NCBI GenBank assembly: GCA_958366985.1
Contig: CATXDC010000012.1
Coordinates: 1 to 64,000 of the forward strand
Direction: 5' to 3'
Length of the DNA stretch: 64,000 nt
Source: an uncultured Oscillospiraceae bacterium
Lineage (GTDB): Bacteria > Bacillota > Clostridia > Oscillospirales > Acutalibacteraceae
Both the position numbers and the translations under genes were made by a program. The notes beneath the pieces were generated by a model. It had not been told where the DNA came from. It worked only from the letters and a program-made list of their open reading frames with translations, and ran no database searches. Positions within the stretch are counted from its first letter, which is position 1; the number at the start of each line of letters is the position of its first letter. Positions 7,918 to 17,394 of the stretch are shown here, piece after piece.

Positions 7918-8160
7918 TTATTTTATTATTTTATACATAAGGGGCGCATCGTTTTTTGTTGCGTGTTCCGTAACTGTGAGAACCTCTGCTTTTATTGTTC
8001 CCGTTCCCATTGTTATCTCTATTATATCGCCCTCTTTAACATTATATGAAGCTCGTGCAGGCTTTGAATTGACCATAACCTTGCCTGCGTCACAAACTTC
8101 ATTTGCTATTGTGCGCCTTTTTATTATTCGTGATACTTTAAGATATTTATCGAGTCTCAT
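7918..8160 (-). CDS. rqcP: RqcP (YabO), S4-domain ribosome quality control protein
   Basis: An 80-residue single S4 domain (MRLDKYLKVSRIIKRRTIANEVC, residues 1-23 in family order, then GKVMVNSKPA and VKEGDIIEI). RqcP works with RqcH to add alanine tails to nascent chains on obstructed 50S subunits. The gene lies just upstream of yabP with a 71-base gap. Confidence 0.93.
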   Translation of the reverse strand: MRLDKYLKVSRIIKRRTIANEVCDAGKVMVNSKPARASYNVKEGDIIEITMGTGTIKAEVLTVTEHATKNDAPLMYKIIK

Positions 8161-8253
8161 TTTTATTCCGTACAGCGCAAATTATTCAGCAATACAAAAG
8201 CTCGCATCAGCGCTGTTCCTTTCACTGTATTTTTTCTCTTAACAAAAAAGAAA

Positions 8254-8278
8254 GAGGGGACTTTATAAAAATCCCCTC
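8254..8278 (-). terminator. Terminator of hup
   Basis: GAGGGGA and TCCCCTC arms, then a T-rich run (TTTCTTTTTTG) on the minus strand, 19 bases after the hup stop. It separates hup from the downstream rqcP-yabP group. Confidence 0.85.
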
Positions 8279-8297
8279 CACTATGAGTTAAGTTCAA

Positions 8298-8570
8298 TTA
8301 TTTAACAGCGTCTTTAAGTGCCTTACCTGCTTTGAAAGCGGGAACCTTAGATGCTGCAACTGTCATAGCCTCACCAGTCTTGGGGTTACGGCCCTGTCTC
8401 TCAGCACGCTCACGAACCTCGAATGTGCCGAAACCAACAAGCTGTACCTTCTCATTTTTAACAAGAGCGTCAGTTACTGTTGCAAATACGGCTGAAACTG
8501 CATTCTCTGCATCTTTCTTTGAAAGTCCTGCCTTCTCAGCAACTGCTGCTACAAACTCTGTTTTGTTCAT
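8298..8570 (-). CDS. hup: DNA-binding protein HU
   Basis: 90-residue histone-like dimer that bends DNA non-specifically. It has the classic start MNKTEFVAAVAEKAGLSKKDAE (given here in two halves: residues 1-11 and 12-22) and the arm motif GFGTFEVRERAERQGRNP. It is a strongly expressed type of gene with TTGGAGGATC upstream and its own terminator, though embedded between mazG and rqcP. Confidence 0.96.
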   Translation of the reverse strand: MNKTEFVAAVAEKAGLSKKDAENAVSAVFATVTDALVKNEKVQLVGFGTFEVRERAERQGRNPKTGEAMTVAASKVPAFKAGKALKDAVK

Positions 8571-8636
8571 CTTTAGTGATCCTCCAATTTGTTTGTTTTA
8601 TATATAAGGCAAATTTAAGCCCTATGTACACTTAAC

Positions 8637-9440
8637 TTATTTTTCTGAAGTCTTTGCCTCATCCCAAAGCTCATCGAGCTTCTCGATGCCTGCCGTTTTC
8701 ATATCAATTCCCTTTTCGGCGGCAAGAGCTTCTACCTTTGAAAACCTTTCAAGGAATTTATCAGTTGCTCCTGTAAGAGCCTCTTCTGCATCACAGCCGG
8801 CAAACCTCGAAATGTTTACCGCAGAAAATAAAACGTCCCCCATTTCTTCAAAAACATGGTCGGTATTCTTTTCTGCCATGGCCTCTTTAAGCTCGCTGAC
8901 TTCTTCCGTGAGCTTATCGAAAGCTCCGTTTGCATTATCCCAGTCAAATCCGACTTTCGCCGCCTTATGCTGAATCTTCTGGGCACGCATTAATGCCGGA
9001 AATTCACGGGGCACTGAAAGCATTGACTGTGTCTGGCTCTTCTGTCCTTTGGTTTTCTTCTTTATATCATCCCAGTTTGAAAGCACTTCATCGGTGGAAC
9101 TTACCTCCACAGTGCCGAAAACATGGGGGTGACGCTCAATAAGCTTTTTGCAGATTCCGTCCGCTACATCGGACAAAGTGAATCCGCCTTTTTCACGTTC
9201 CATTTCAGTATGAAAGACAACCTGAAGAAGAACATCGCCCAGTTCCTCAAGGAGCATGGAGTTATCCTTTTTGTTTATAGCCTCCACAACCTCATAGGTC
9301 TCCTCTATGAAATTTTTCTTTATGCTCTCATGGGTCTGCTCTGCATCCCATGGGCATCCGCCGGGGGCACGAAGAAGCTTTACTATTTCTATAAGATCTT
9401 CTACACCATAATTCGGCTTGAATTCAAAGTTTTCGACCAT
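8637..9440 (-). CDS. mazG: MazG nucleoside triphosphate pyrophosphohydrolase (YabN C-domain type)
   Basis: Hydrolyses NTPs or dNTPs to the monophosphate, clearing damaged or excess nucleotides. It has two MazG helical domains: residues about 10-115 with LRAPGGCPWDAEQTHESIK and the EE/ExxD metal motif ETYEVVEAI...LLEELGDVLLQV, and about 160-265 with KLTEEVSELKEAM and FEEMGDVLFSAVN. It lacks the N-terminal methylase domain of Bacillus YabN. The ATG at 9440 has GAAGG 8 bases upstream; an in-frame ATG at 9455 is an alternative. Confidence 0.92.
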   Translation of the reverse strand: MVENFEFKPNYGVEDLIEIVKLLRAPGGCPWDAEQTHESIKKNFIEETYEVVEAINKKDNSMLLEELGDVLLQVVFHTEMEREKGGFTLSDVADGICKKLIERHPHVFGTVEVSSTDEVLSNWDDIKKKTKGQKSQTQSMLSVPREFPALMRAQKIQHKAAKVGFDWDNANGAFDKLTEEVSELKEAMAEKNTDHVFEEMGDVLFSAVNISRFAGCDAEEALTGATDKFLERFSKVEALAAEKGIDMKTAGIEKLDELWDEAKTSEK

Positions 9441-9483
9441 TTTCTCGACCTTCATACCTACATGAAAATATTACCTTACTATA

Positions 9484-11241
9484 CTACCCTAAAAGGCCGA
9501 ATTTTTCAAGTGTTTTTGCAATTTTTTCTCCCTTTGGAAGCATTCGCAGATCCTCTCCGGAAATACCTTTTATGAACAGTAAAAGTGTAAAATAGACGAT
9601 CACAGCAGCGGCGATACTTATAAAGAGATTTACCGCTGATGGAGTAGAAAGCACATTGCCTAAATTATCAAAGGCCATCTTTGCCGTAAGGGTACTCATA
9701 CAGGCGCAGAAAAACGGCTTTAAAAATACCGATTTTATATCGGGCATTGCTCCCGTTTCTGCCACAAGACAGGCAAGCTCATAAAAAACCACAATTGTAT
9801 AATTGAGTATCGAACCAACCGGCGCTCCGTAGATATTTATTTGCGGATTTCCTACCAATATGTAATCTGCCACAATTTTTACCGTTGCTCCCATTAGCAG
9901 TGATTTTACAGGCACATCGGTCCTTCCCACCGCCTGAAGCATATGAGTAACAGGAGCCGAAACTGCCATAATGGGAGTGACAAAACCATATGCTGCAAGC
10001 ATCGGTGCAGCGATTCCAACCATATTTGAAGTTCTCGTTCCGCCGTAAATAAGACTGAGCAAGGGCTCTGCAAGCACCGCCATGGCAAATCCTGCCGGCA
10101 AAGCCACAAGCATTACAGTTCTTATAACCGAATTCACCGTTCTGCGTACTGCCCTTTTATTATTCACTGCCCATGCTGCGGAAATTATGGGAATTGCGCT
10201 TATGCCAAGGGTCATTGTAACCGTCGGCACAAGGGAACGGAAATCCATAACCGCTCCGTACACTCCGTAAAGATACACGCTTATATCCTTGTCGAGGGTA
10301 CCGGATGCAGCCAAAGCAGCGCCGTACATTTCCTTAATTACTGCCGTATCCCGCATAACGGCAGAAGCGAGACGATTCTGAACCGCCACATTATCAATAA
10401 AATTAGTGATATTCAAAATTACGGAGCCCGTCATTACAGGCATTGAAAAAGCTATCATTTCACGGGCAGTTTCACGGCTCTTCTGCGCAAGAGGAGAATT
10501 TATAAGCTCCGTCCTTGTAAAAATGCTGCCCTGAATTTTTTTGTAAATCCACAGATACATCCATCCTGCCACAGTTCCCACACTTACGCCAAGTATTGCA
10601 GCTGATGCCGTCCATGGATACAAAAGACTCTGAGCCTGCTGTGAATCAGCCGCCGGGGTTCCAAACACAGCTCCGGTAGCTGCATATTCCCTCATTCCGT
10701 ATTTCATAACCATATAAGCAAATCCAATACCCAAAGCCATTTTCGCAACTGCTTCAATTACCTGTGATACAGCAGTGGGAACCATATTGCCGAGTCCTTC
10801 GTAATAGGCACGGTATGCTGACATGATACAGCAGAAAAACACCGACGGAGCAATTGCTATTATACATTTAAAGGTTTCGGGAGAATGTATCAGCCAAAAG
10901 GAATAGGGATAGGCAAGAATCAAAAGCAGGGCTGTACCTCCTATTCCCGTAACGGCAAACATGGAAAGCGCAACCCTAAAAGTCTTTTTCACCTGTTTGT
11001 ATTTTCCCAGCGCCATATTGCGGGAAACCATTCCCGAAACAGCAATAGGAAGTCCCGCCATTGACACAGCGTAAACAGGAGTAAAAATATTGTAGGCTGC
11101 ACTGAAATATCCTCTGCCTACCTCCCCGATAAGGGCGGTAAGAGGGATTTTATAGAGCAGCCCTATAACTTTAACAAGTACCGCCGATACAACAAGCACA
11201 AAGGCTCCGCTGAGCAGCGACTGTTTTTTTCTTTCTGCCAA
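9484..11241 (-). CDS. SpoVB/YabM-like polysaccharide flippase (MOP superfamily)
   Basis: About 14 transmembrane segments in ~585 residues; the polysaccharide_synt domain covers nearly all of it. Related proteins (SpoVB, YtgP, YabM) move lipid-linked precursors such as peptidoglycan or spore cortex units. It sits directly upstream of mazG, the same place as yabM in Bacillus, which favours that orthologue. I prefer a TTG start at 11241 (GGAAG about 8 bases upstream, giving MAERKKQSLLSG); the ATG at 11256 lacks a clear ribosome site. Confidence 0.85.
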   Translation of the reverse strand: MAERKKQSLLSGAFVLVVSAVLVKVIGLLYKIPLTALIGEVGRGYFSAAYNIFTPVYAVSMAGLPIAVSGMVSRNMALGKYKQVKKTFRVALSMFAVTGIGGTALLLILAYPYSFWLIHSPETFKCIIAIAPSVFFCCIMSAYRAYYEGLGNMVPTAVSQVIEAVAKMALGIGFAYMVMKYGMREYAATGAVFGTPAADSQQAQSLLYPWTASAAILGVSVGTVAGWMYLWIYKKIQGSIFTRTELINSPLAQKSRETAREMIAFSMPVMTGSVILNITNFIDNVAVQNRLASAVMRDTAVIKEMYGAALAASGTLDKDISVYLYGVYGAVMDFRSLVPTVTMTLGISAIPIISAAWAVNNKRAVRRTVNSVIRTVMLVALPAGFAMAVLAEPLLSLIYGGTRTSNMVGIAAPMLAAYGFVTPIMAVSAPVTHMLQAVGRTDVPVKSLLMGATVKIVADYILVGNPQINIYGAPVGSILNYTIVVFYELACLVAETGAMPDIKSVFLKPFFCACMSTLTAKMAFDNLGNVLSTPSAVNLFISIAAAVIVYFTLLLFIKGISGEDLRMLPKGEKIAKTLEKFGLLG

Positions 11242-11309
11242 AAACAACACTTCCATTCAGTATGAATTGCTGTTTTTTGACATCCTTTTATTTTTCTTCC
11301 GGAATTTTC

Positions 11310-11648
11310 TTATTTAAGCTTTGCGGAACAGTTTGAGCAGAAGTTTGCATTTGCATTGTTCATTTTTCCGCAAACCTTGCACTCTACCTCATTCTTAAGG
11401 CTGTTTTCTTCATCGTTAATCTTTTCCAGTGCGCTCGTATAATTATCCACACTTTCAATAAGCAAACTTATTTCTTCTGCATGGTCAACGCCGTTTTTGC
11501 AGGTATCATAATAAAGTCTGCCGATATTCTCAAGAGCACGGTTTCTCTTATTTTGAATTTCCGCACTGTTTATAGCCGTAGTCGCCTTTCTGCCCACTGT
11601 TGCAGCGGCATTTTTAGCGGTCTGAATAAAATCATCAAATGTACTCAT
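11310..11648 (-). CDS. Zinc-ribbon protein of unknown function
   Basis: 112 residues. About 1-85 are helical and charged with coiled-coil character. The C-terminus is a zinc ribbon, CKVCGKMNNANANFCSNCS, with two CxxC pairs. AAAGGAG precedes the ATG. Similar small helix-plus-zinc-ribbon proteins are common in Clostridia and uncharacterised. It could belong to the same transcript as the kinase gene 18 bases upstream. Confidence 0.7.
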   Translation of the reverse strand: MSTFDDFIQTAKNAAATVGRKATTAINSAEIQNKRNRALENIGRLYYDTCKNGVDHAEEISLLIESVDNYTSALEKINDEENSLKNEVECKVCGKMNNANANFCSNCSAKLK

Positions 11649-11666
11649 CTTTTAAGCTCCTTTTCT

Positions 11667-12575
11667 TTATAAAAATTCCCTGAGCAGCGAGCTCTCGGGC
11701 ACTTTATTTTCATCGAGGCTCTCAAAGAGTCTGAGACGCTCGATTAAATCCCTGCTGATTTCAAAATGTGAATCGCTTTCGGGAAGCTCCCAAAGAATTT
11801 CCGACGCCTCTTTGGCAAAAAGACACGGTTCGTATTCATGAATGGAATTTACTGCGATATCACGGTTATTCTCAAAGGGGAAAAGATACTTTTTCTCGCC
11901 TTCAACAACCATATCCCAGAGTCTGAAAGTATTTACCGCACCGCTGTTTCGGTGATGATAATCCCTTATAAGCCTGCGGACAAATCTCAAACGCCAGCCG
12001 GAGAGAATTTCGTTTCCGCTTTCATCCTCAAATCCTCCGATAATATTTATAAATATTCTCAGGCTCTTCCCTTCGGGAAGCAAATCTGTAATGAGAGGAT
12101 TCAAAGCGTGGAGTCCCTCAACGATCATTACATCGTAGGATGAATAGTCAACTCTGCGCACTTTATCGCTTCGTGTTCCTATATGGAAATCGAAAAGCGG
12201 AAAATCTGATTTACCCTCACTGTACAGCTCTTTAAAGCATTTTTCAAAAAGAGGCAAATCCAGTGCGTGAACCGTTTCGTAATCAGGTGCGCCGTTGGGA
12301 AGCAGAGGATAATCTCCTTTAACCCGGTAAAAGTCGTCAAGAGAGACGGTTATACAGCGCTTTCCGTGTTCTTCCAAATCCTGACAAAGCCTTGCGGCAG
12401 TTGTGGTTTTGCCGGAAGCGCTGGGTCCTGCAAGAAAAACAGTCTCTGCGCTGTCGGAAATTATTTTTTCGCACACCTTTAAAAGGCTCTCGTCATACTT
12501 CTTTTCTGCCCGCTCCACTATTTTTTCGGGAGCATCGGCGACGGCTTTATTTACCTCGGAAACAGAATAAATCAC
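11667..12575 (-). CDS. Uridine kinase-like P-loop kinase
   Basis: 302 residues of the PRK/uridine kinase superfamily. The Walker A loop GPSASGKTTTAARL is at about residues 50-63, followed by SLDDFYR (substrate-binding Asp) and MIVEGLHALNP (Walker B-like). The length exceeds a classical Udk (~210), and it resembles the longer Clostridial nucleoside kinases. The substrate, uridine or another nucleoside, is inferred. It starts with GTG after a strong GGAGG. Confidence 0.82.
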   Translation of the reverse strand: MIYSVSEVNKAVADAPEKIVERAEKKYDESLLKVCEKIISDSAETVFLAGPSASGKTTTAARLCQDLEEHGKRCITVSLDDFYRVKGDYPLLPNGAPDYETVHALDLPLFEKCFKELYSEGKSDFPLFDFHIGTRSDKVRRVDYSSYDVMIVEGLHALNPLITDLLPEGKSLRIFINIIGGFEDESGNEILSGWRLRFVRRLIRDYHHRNSGAVNTFRLWDMVVEGEKKYLFPFENNRDIAVNSIHEYEPCLFAKEASEILWELPESDSHFEISRDLIERLRLFESLDENKVPESSLLREFL

Positions 12576-12613
12576 TTTTAAAACCTCCTTTCCGGCGGCT
12601 TGTCACTAAGGGA

Positions 12614-14059
12614 TTAATATGTACCGTAAAAGGTTTTTATGCGTTCTTTACGCTTCATTAGCTCATCAAAACGTGAGTTATATTCAAAGGGATATTTATA
12701 ATTAAAGATTCGCTCTATATATTTCCCACGTGGTTCCTTAAGCTTTGTAACGGCTCCCGCTCCTGCGGCAAATACCGAATGACATTCTTCCATCATATAG
12801 ATGTTATAAAGTCCCTCAAATCCCTTTTTGCACCAGCCGACGTTTTCGAGATTACCGAGACATCTGCTCTGACGGTACATATAGTAAGGACTGTATTTTT
12901 CGGAAAGGACTTTCTGAGCGTCATCGAGCATTGCGGCAACCATACTGCCTGTTTTTACAAGCTCTCCGCCTGTTACTATTTCGGATGAACGCTTTAAGGC
13001 AAGGGTATGAACTGTAACTCCCTCAGGGTCAAGTGATGTGACCTTCTCAAGGGTTCTGCCAAAGCCCTCCACAGTATCGTCGGGAAGTCCCGCTATAAGG
13101 TCCATATTTATATTGTCAAAGCCGATTTTTCTCGCAAGAGAAAAGGCTTCCTCAGTCTGCGCTCCCGTATGGCATCTGCCGATTTTTTTGAGAACGTGCT
13201 CCTCAAAGGTCTGGGGATTTATACTTATTCTGGAAACACCAAGGGCTTTGAGTACCCTTAATTTTTCTTCGGTGATTGTATCGGGTCTGCCTGCCTCTAC
13301 GGTATACTCCGAAACAGTTGACAGATCAAAGGATTTTTCGATTGTCTCCCCTACCATTTGCAATTGCTCTGGAGAAAGCGTTGTAGGAGTACCTCCCCCG
13401 TAATAAACGGTTTCAAGCTTTAAGCCAAGCTCCGACGCTATTTTTCCGAATATGGAAAGCTCTTTACACAGAAGCTCGGTATATTCGGGAATAAGCTTTG
13501 CCGCAGCCTTTACGGAATGGGAAACAAAGGAGCAATAGCTGCATCTTGTAGGACAAAAAGGCACGGAAACATAAAGGCTGAAAGATTCAGGCTCAGAACG
13601 CTCCATAATCTCCTTTTCCGCCTTTGCAACTGTTGCCGCAAGAAGTGTTTTATCTTCGCTTACAAGGAGAGAATCCATGAAATATTTTTTAGCTTCTTCT
13701 GGCCCGTCCTTTTCAATAAGGGAGTTCATAAGCTTTGAGGGTCTTACTCCTGTAAGCAGTCCCCATTTGGGAGTATATCCCGTATACTCCGTAAGAAGAG
13801 TATAGAGAAGAGTCGCCATTTTAAGCTCCCGCTCATCATCGGGGGTATCACCAGAAAGAGAAGCTGTAAGGGTTTTATTATAATCCTCAAATTTAAGGGA
13901 AACGGTAATAGTATATTCTCCCTTTTCATTTTTCTCTCCCGTATAAACCTGCCAGTCACAGTTTTCACGGAGGACTTTTATATTGTCAAAGGGAAAAAAT
14001 ACCCTGCAAAGATTTTCTGTTTCATAATGGAATTTATGTCCGTCAACAAAAATAATCAT
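12614..14059 (-). CDS. hemZ: HemZ-like radical SAM coproporphyrinogen dehydrogenase
   Basis: Oxygen-independent HemN-family enzyme or close paralogue. The 481 residues have an N-terminal ~155-residue extension typical of HemZ, then the radical SAM core with CPTRCSYCSF (CX3CX2C, cluster ligands), YYGGGTPT, EAGRPDT and the C-terminal HemN region. No other haem genes are nearby; in this neighbourhood (relA-dtd-MBL-hemZ) the gene is conserved in Clostridia whether or not the full pathway exists, so a role other than haem synthesis remains possible. Confidence 0.88.
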   Translation of the reverse strand: MIIFVDGHKFHYETENLCRVFFPFDNIKVLRENCDWQVYTGEKNEKGEYTITVSLKFEDYNKTLTASLSGDTPDDERELKMATLLYTLLTEYTGYTPKWGLLTGVRPSKLMNSLIEKDGPEEAKKYFMDSLLVSEDKTLLAATVAKAEKEIMERSEPESFSLYVSVPFCPTRCSYCSFVSHSVKAAAKLIPEYTELLCKELSIFGKIASELGLKLETVYYGGGTPTTLSPEQLQMVGETIEKSFDLSTVSEYTVEAGRPDTITEEKLRVLKALGVSRISINPQTFEEHVLKKIGRCHTGAQTEEAFSLARKIGFDNINMDLIAGLPDDTVEGFGRTLEKVTSLDPEGVTVHTLALKRSSEIVTGGELVKTGSMVAAMLDDAQKVLSEKYSPYYMYRQSRCLGNLENVGWCKKGFEGLYNIYMMEECHSVFAAGAGAVTKLKEPRGKYIERIFNYKYPFEYNSRFDELMKRKERIKTFYGTY

Positions 14060-14123
14060 CTTGTTCTCCGTAAATTAAAATTTATTTTCCTGAAATTAAA
14101 ACGTCAAAATGTGTTTTTCAAAA

Positions 14124-14756
14124 TTACTTTATCTTTCTGAGATAACGGTTCTTTACCTTTTCTTCACTGAGAGTGGTGGAACGGTTATGTCCCGGGAAAA
14201 CCGTATAATCCTCCTCTAAAGCTGCAAGCCTGTGGCAGGAAGCATCCATGTCCTCAGGACTTCCGCCCTCAAGGTCGGTTCTTCCGATTGTACGGCAGAA
14301 AAGGGTATCTCCTGAAAACATAACGTCACCGCATATATAGCATACTCCGCCAGGTGTATGTCCCGGAGTGTGCATTACTTTGATTTCAAGGTTTCCTACA
14401 TTTATTACATCGCCGTCATGGAGAAGGACATCCGCCTTAACTTTTTTCTGCTCACCGTACCCTTCCGGAGGCAAAAGGCTGTACTTTGTGTCTTCAAGGC
14501 ACTTTGCATCAAGCTCATGTATGGCAACCTTTGCACCGGTCTTTTCCTTTAAGTCGGCAACGCCCATAATGTGGTCAAAATGACCATGTGTCAAAAAGAT
14601 GTACTCAACTTCCTTTACATCTTCGTTTTCCACAAGAGCGGCAAGTCTTTCATTATATCCGCCTGCATCAAACACTGCCGCTTTTCCTGTAGTTTCATCC
14701 ACAAGCACATAGCAGTTCGCCTGAAGAGGCCCAATTGGAAGAGTATATATTTTCAT
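14124..14756 (-). CDS. Metallo-beta-lactamase fold hydrolase (glyoxalase II-like)
   Basis: 210 residues with the dinuclear metal motif THGHFDHIMG (HxHxDH), then HTPGHTPGG, FSGDTLF and the final FPGHNRSTT. Related proteins hydrolyse thioesters such as hydroxyacylglutathione analogues, but the real substrate is unknown. Its ATG overlaps the dtd stop (TAATG), indicating coupling. An upstream in-frame GTG (14768) lies too close to AGGAG to be used. Confidence 0.86.
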   Translation of the reverse strand: MKIYTLPIGPLQANCYVLVDETTGKAAVFDAGGYNERLAALVENEDVKEVEYIFLTHGHFDHIMGVADLKEKTGAKVAIHELDAKCLEDTKYSLLPPEGYGEQKKVKADVLLHDGDVINVGNLEIKVMHTPGHTPGGVCYICGDVMFSGDTLFCRTIGRTDLEGGSPEDMDASCHRLAALEEDYTVFPGHNRSTTLSEEKVKNRYLRKIK

Positions 14757-15211
14757 TATTTTTTCCACTCCTGAGTATCATAGATTATTGTTACGGGACC
14801 GTCGTTTATGAGAGAGACATCCATATCGGCGCCGAAAACACCGTTCTCGACTCTTTCTACTCCCAAATCCCTGAGATTCTGAGTAAACCTTTCATAAAGG
14901 CTCACAGCTGTATCTACCGGCGCAGATGCAGTAAATGAGGGACGGTTGCCCTTTCTGCAATCGGCGCACAGTGTAAACTGGGATACTACAAGTATCCCGC
15001 CGTTAACATCCATAACAGAGCGATTCATCTTACCCTCTTCATCGCTGAACACACGAAGCTTTGTAAGCTTCTGCGCCATTAAATCCGCCTCTGCCTCGGT
15101 ATCTCCATCCATTACACCCAAAAGCACAAGATATCCTTTTTCTATACTTCCAGTTACTTCACCATTAACGGTAACGCTGGCTTTTTTAACTCGCTGTATA
15201 ACTGCTTTCAT
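14756..15211 (-). CDS. dtd: D-aminoacyl-tRNA deacylase
   Basis: Removes D-amino acids (and Gly mischarged on tRNA-Ala) from tRNA. 151 residues, near the family's ~145-150. It shows the VSQFTLCAD motif (active-site SQFTL), the GNRPSFTASA segment and NDGPVTI (the Gly-cisPro-type motif region). It is directly downstream of relA with a 2-base gap, in an operon recJ-relA-dtd-MBL. Confidence 0.95.
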   Translation of the reverse strand: MKAVIQRVKKASVTVNGEVTGSIEKGYLVLLGVMDGDTEAEADLMAQKLTKLRVFSDEEGKMNRSVMDVNGGILVVSQFTLCADCRKGNRPSFTASAPVDTAVSLYERFTQNLRDLGVERVENGVFGADMDVSLINDGPVTIIYDTQEWKK

Positions 15212-15213
15212 TT

Positions 15214-17394
15214 TTACATTCCGGACCTTTCTACGGACAGCATTCCGTTAATTTTACTTATTCTTCCGATTACGGAATTAAGATGCTCAACTCCGTTTAC
15301 GGTTATTGTCATCAGCAGAGTGCATCTGCCGTCTTTAAGCTCCCTCGTTGTAAGAGAGTGAATCATAACATGCATATTGGCAAGCTGACCCGAAACATCA
15401 GCGATAAGTCCCACTCTGTCAATACAGGTAGCAAGAAGTGTAGCTTTAAACTCCTCTTTTACTGTATTGCTCCAGTAAGCAGGAATCCATCTGTCAGGCT
15501 CTGCCGCTGCGGCTATATCACGGGGCACATTGGTACAGTTCCTGTTATGAATGGAAACGCCATGTCCTCTCGTTATAAAGCCGATTATTTCATCGCCGGG
15601 AAGAGGATTGCAGCACTTTGAAAATTTAACAAGGCAGTTATCAATTCCCTCGACAATTACTCCGTCGCTTCCCTTTTTCTTCTTTTCGGGAACAATCTTA
15701 ATCTGCGATTCCTCTTTGGCTTTGAGAATCTTATTATATTCCTCTTTAATGTGAGGCATCATTCTGATAACAGAAATTCCACCGTATCCGATTGCAGCAT
15801 AAAAATCATCAAGAGTTGCGCAGTGCTGTCTTTCTGCAAGCTTTGTAAGGAAAGCCTGAAGCTCCTGGTCGTAAAGACGGATAAAATTACGCTTAAACTC
15901 TCTTTCAAGCTCAGCTTTACCCTCAATAATATTCTCCTCACGCTTTTCTTTCTTGAACCATGACCTTATCTTATTCTTAGCTTCACTAGTCTTAACAATT
16001 TTAAGCCAGTCTCTGCTTGGTCCCTTGCCCTGCTGTGAAGAGGTAAGCACCTCCACGATTTCGCCGGTCTTGACCTTATAGTCAATGGGCACAATTCTGC
16101 CGTCAACTTTTGCGCCTATCATTCTGTTGCCAACAGCTGAATGAATGGCATAGGCAAAATCTATTACAGTTGCACCTGTGGGCAGACTTATAACATCGCC
16201 TTTGGGAGTAAAGACGAAAACCTCCTCCGGCACAAGGTCGCTTTTTATTGTACGGACTATTTCTTCAACGTCCTCGGTATCCTTCTGACTTTCCAAAAGC
16301 TGACGAATCCATGAAAGACGCTCTTCAAACTTCTGAGTGCCAGAAATACCCAGCTTATATTTCCAGTGAGCTGCGATACCGTACTCAGCAGTATAGTGCA
16401 TCTCCCATGTTCTTATCTGAACCTCAAAGGGAATACCCTCCTTGCCGATAACCGTTGTATGAAGGGACTGATACATATTAGCTTTTGGAGTTGAAATGTA
16501 ATCCTTGAATCTTCCCGGAATGGGACGGAACATATCATGGATTATTCCAAGGCAGTTGTAGCAGTCTATAACTGTATCAACAATAATTCTTATAGCGTAG
16601 ACATCATAAATCTCGTCAAAGTTCTTGTTCTGCATATACATCTTTCTGTATATGCCGTGAATGCTCTTTACTCTGCCGTCAATATGGGCATCCTTGACGG
16701 ATTTACATACCCGCTCTTCAATTCTTCCCTTAATTTCATCAAGGTAATCCCTGCGGGATTTTCCCCTGACCTCAAGAGACTTTTCTATTTCAGCATATCC
16801 CACAGGGTCAAGGTGCTTTATTGCGAGATCCTCAAGCTCTTCCTTAACGGCTCTGATACCGAGTCTATGAGCTATGGGCGCATAAATTTCAAGGGTTTCA
16901 AGGGCTTTATCCCTCTGCTTTTGAGGGGGCATAAACTCAAGAGTTCTCATATTGTGGAGTCTGTCCGCAAGCTTTATGATTATTACCCTTATATCCTCAG
17001 ACATGGCAAGGAGCATCTTTCTCACGTTCTCCGCCTGTACCTCTTCCCTTGTGGAAAGGGGCACTTTACCAAGCTTTGTAACGCCGTCAACAAGGGAGGC
17101 AACGGATTTTCCGAATTTTTCCGTTACATCCTCAAGAGTTAAATCTGTATCCTCCACTACATCGTGAAGCAGCGCTGCAATTACCGACTCTTTATCCATT
17201 CCCAGTTCTGCTACGATTTTCGCAACTAAAATGGGATGAATAACATAGGGCTGACCTGAACAGCGAAGCTGTCCTTCATGGGCTCTGTCTGCAATTTTAA
17301 AAGCTTTGTCTATTTGCTCAACATCTTCGGGAGAAAAAATCGTCACCAGAAGCTGACGCAGATCTTCATAATATTCTTTCGGTGTTTTATCCAT
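15214..17394 (-). CDS. relA: Bifunctional (p)ppGpp synthetase/hydrolase
   Basis: Makes and degrades (p)ppGpp in the stringent response. The 726 residues hold the domains in order: HD hydrolase (about 45-200; HDVVEDTDLT keeps the catalytic HD and ED), synthetase (about 235-345; YAIRIIVD), TGS (about 390-450; VFVFTPKGDVISLP), a helical and zinc-finger region (CCNPLPGDEIIG) and ACT (about 650-726). Both active sites look intact. The start overlaps recJ by 8 bases, so the genes are coupled. Confidence 0.96.
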   Translation of the reverse strand: MDKTPKEYYEDLRQLLVTIFSPEDVEQIDKAFKIADRAHEGQLRCSGQPYVIHPILVAKIVAELGMDKESVIAALLHDVVEDTDLTLEDVTEKFGKSVASLVDGVTKLGKVPLSTREEVQAENVRKMLLAMSEDIRVIIIKLADRLHNMRTLEFMPPQKQRDKALETLEIYAPIAHRLGIRAVKEELEDLAIKHLDPVGYAEIEKSLEVRGKSRRDYLDEIKGRIEERVCKSVKDAHIDGRVKSIHGIYRKMYMQNKNFDEIYDVYAIRIIVDTVIDCYNCLGIIHDMFRPIPGRFKDYISTPKANMYQSLHTTVIGKEGIPFEVQIRTWEMHYTAEYGIAAHWKYKLGISGTQKFEERLSWIRQLLESQKDTEDVEEIVRTIKSDLVPEEVFVFTPKGDVISLPTGATVIDFAYAIHSAVGNRMIGAKVDGRIVPIDYKVKTGEIVEVLTSSQQGKGPSRDWLKIVKTSEAKNKIRSWFKKEKREENIIEGKAELEREFKRNFIRLYDQELQAFLTKLAERQHCATLDDFYAAIGYGGISVIRMMPHIKEEYNKILKAKEESQIKIVPEKKKKGSDGVIVEGIDNCLVKFSKCCNPLPGDEIIGFITRGHGVSIHNRNCTNVPRDIAAAAEPDRWIPAYWSNTVKEEFKATLLATCIDRVGLIADVSGQLANMHVMIHSLTTRELKDGRCTLLMTITVNGVEHLNSVIGRISKINGMLSVERSGM

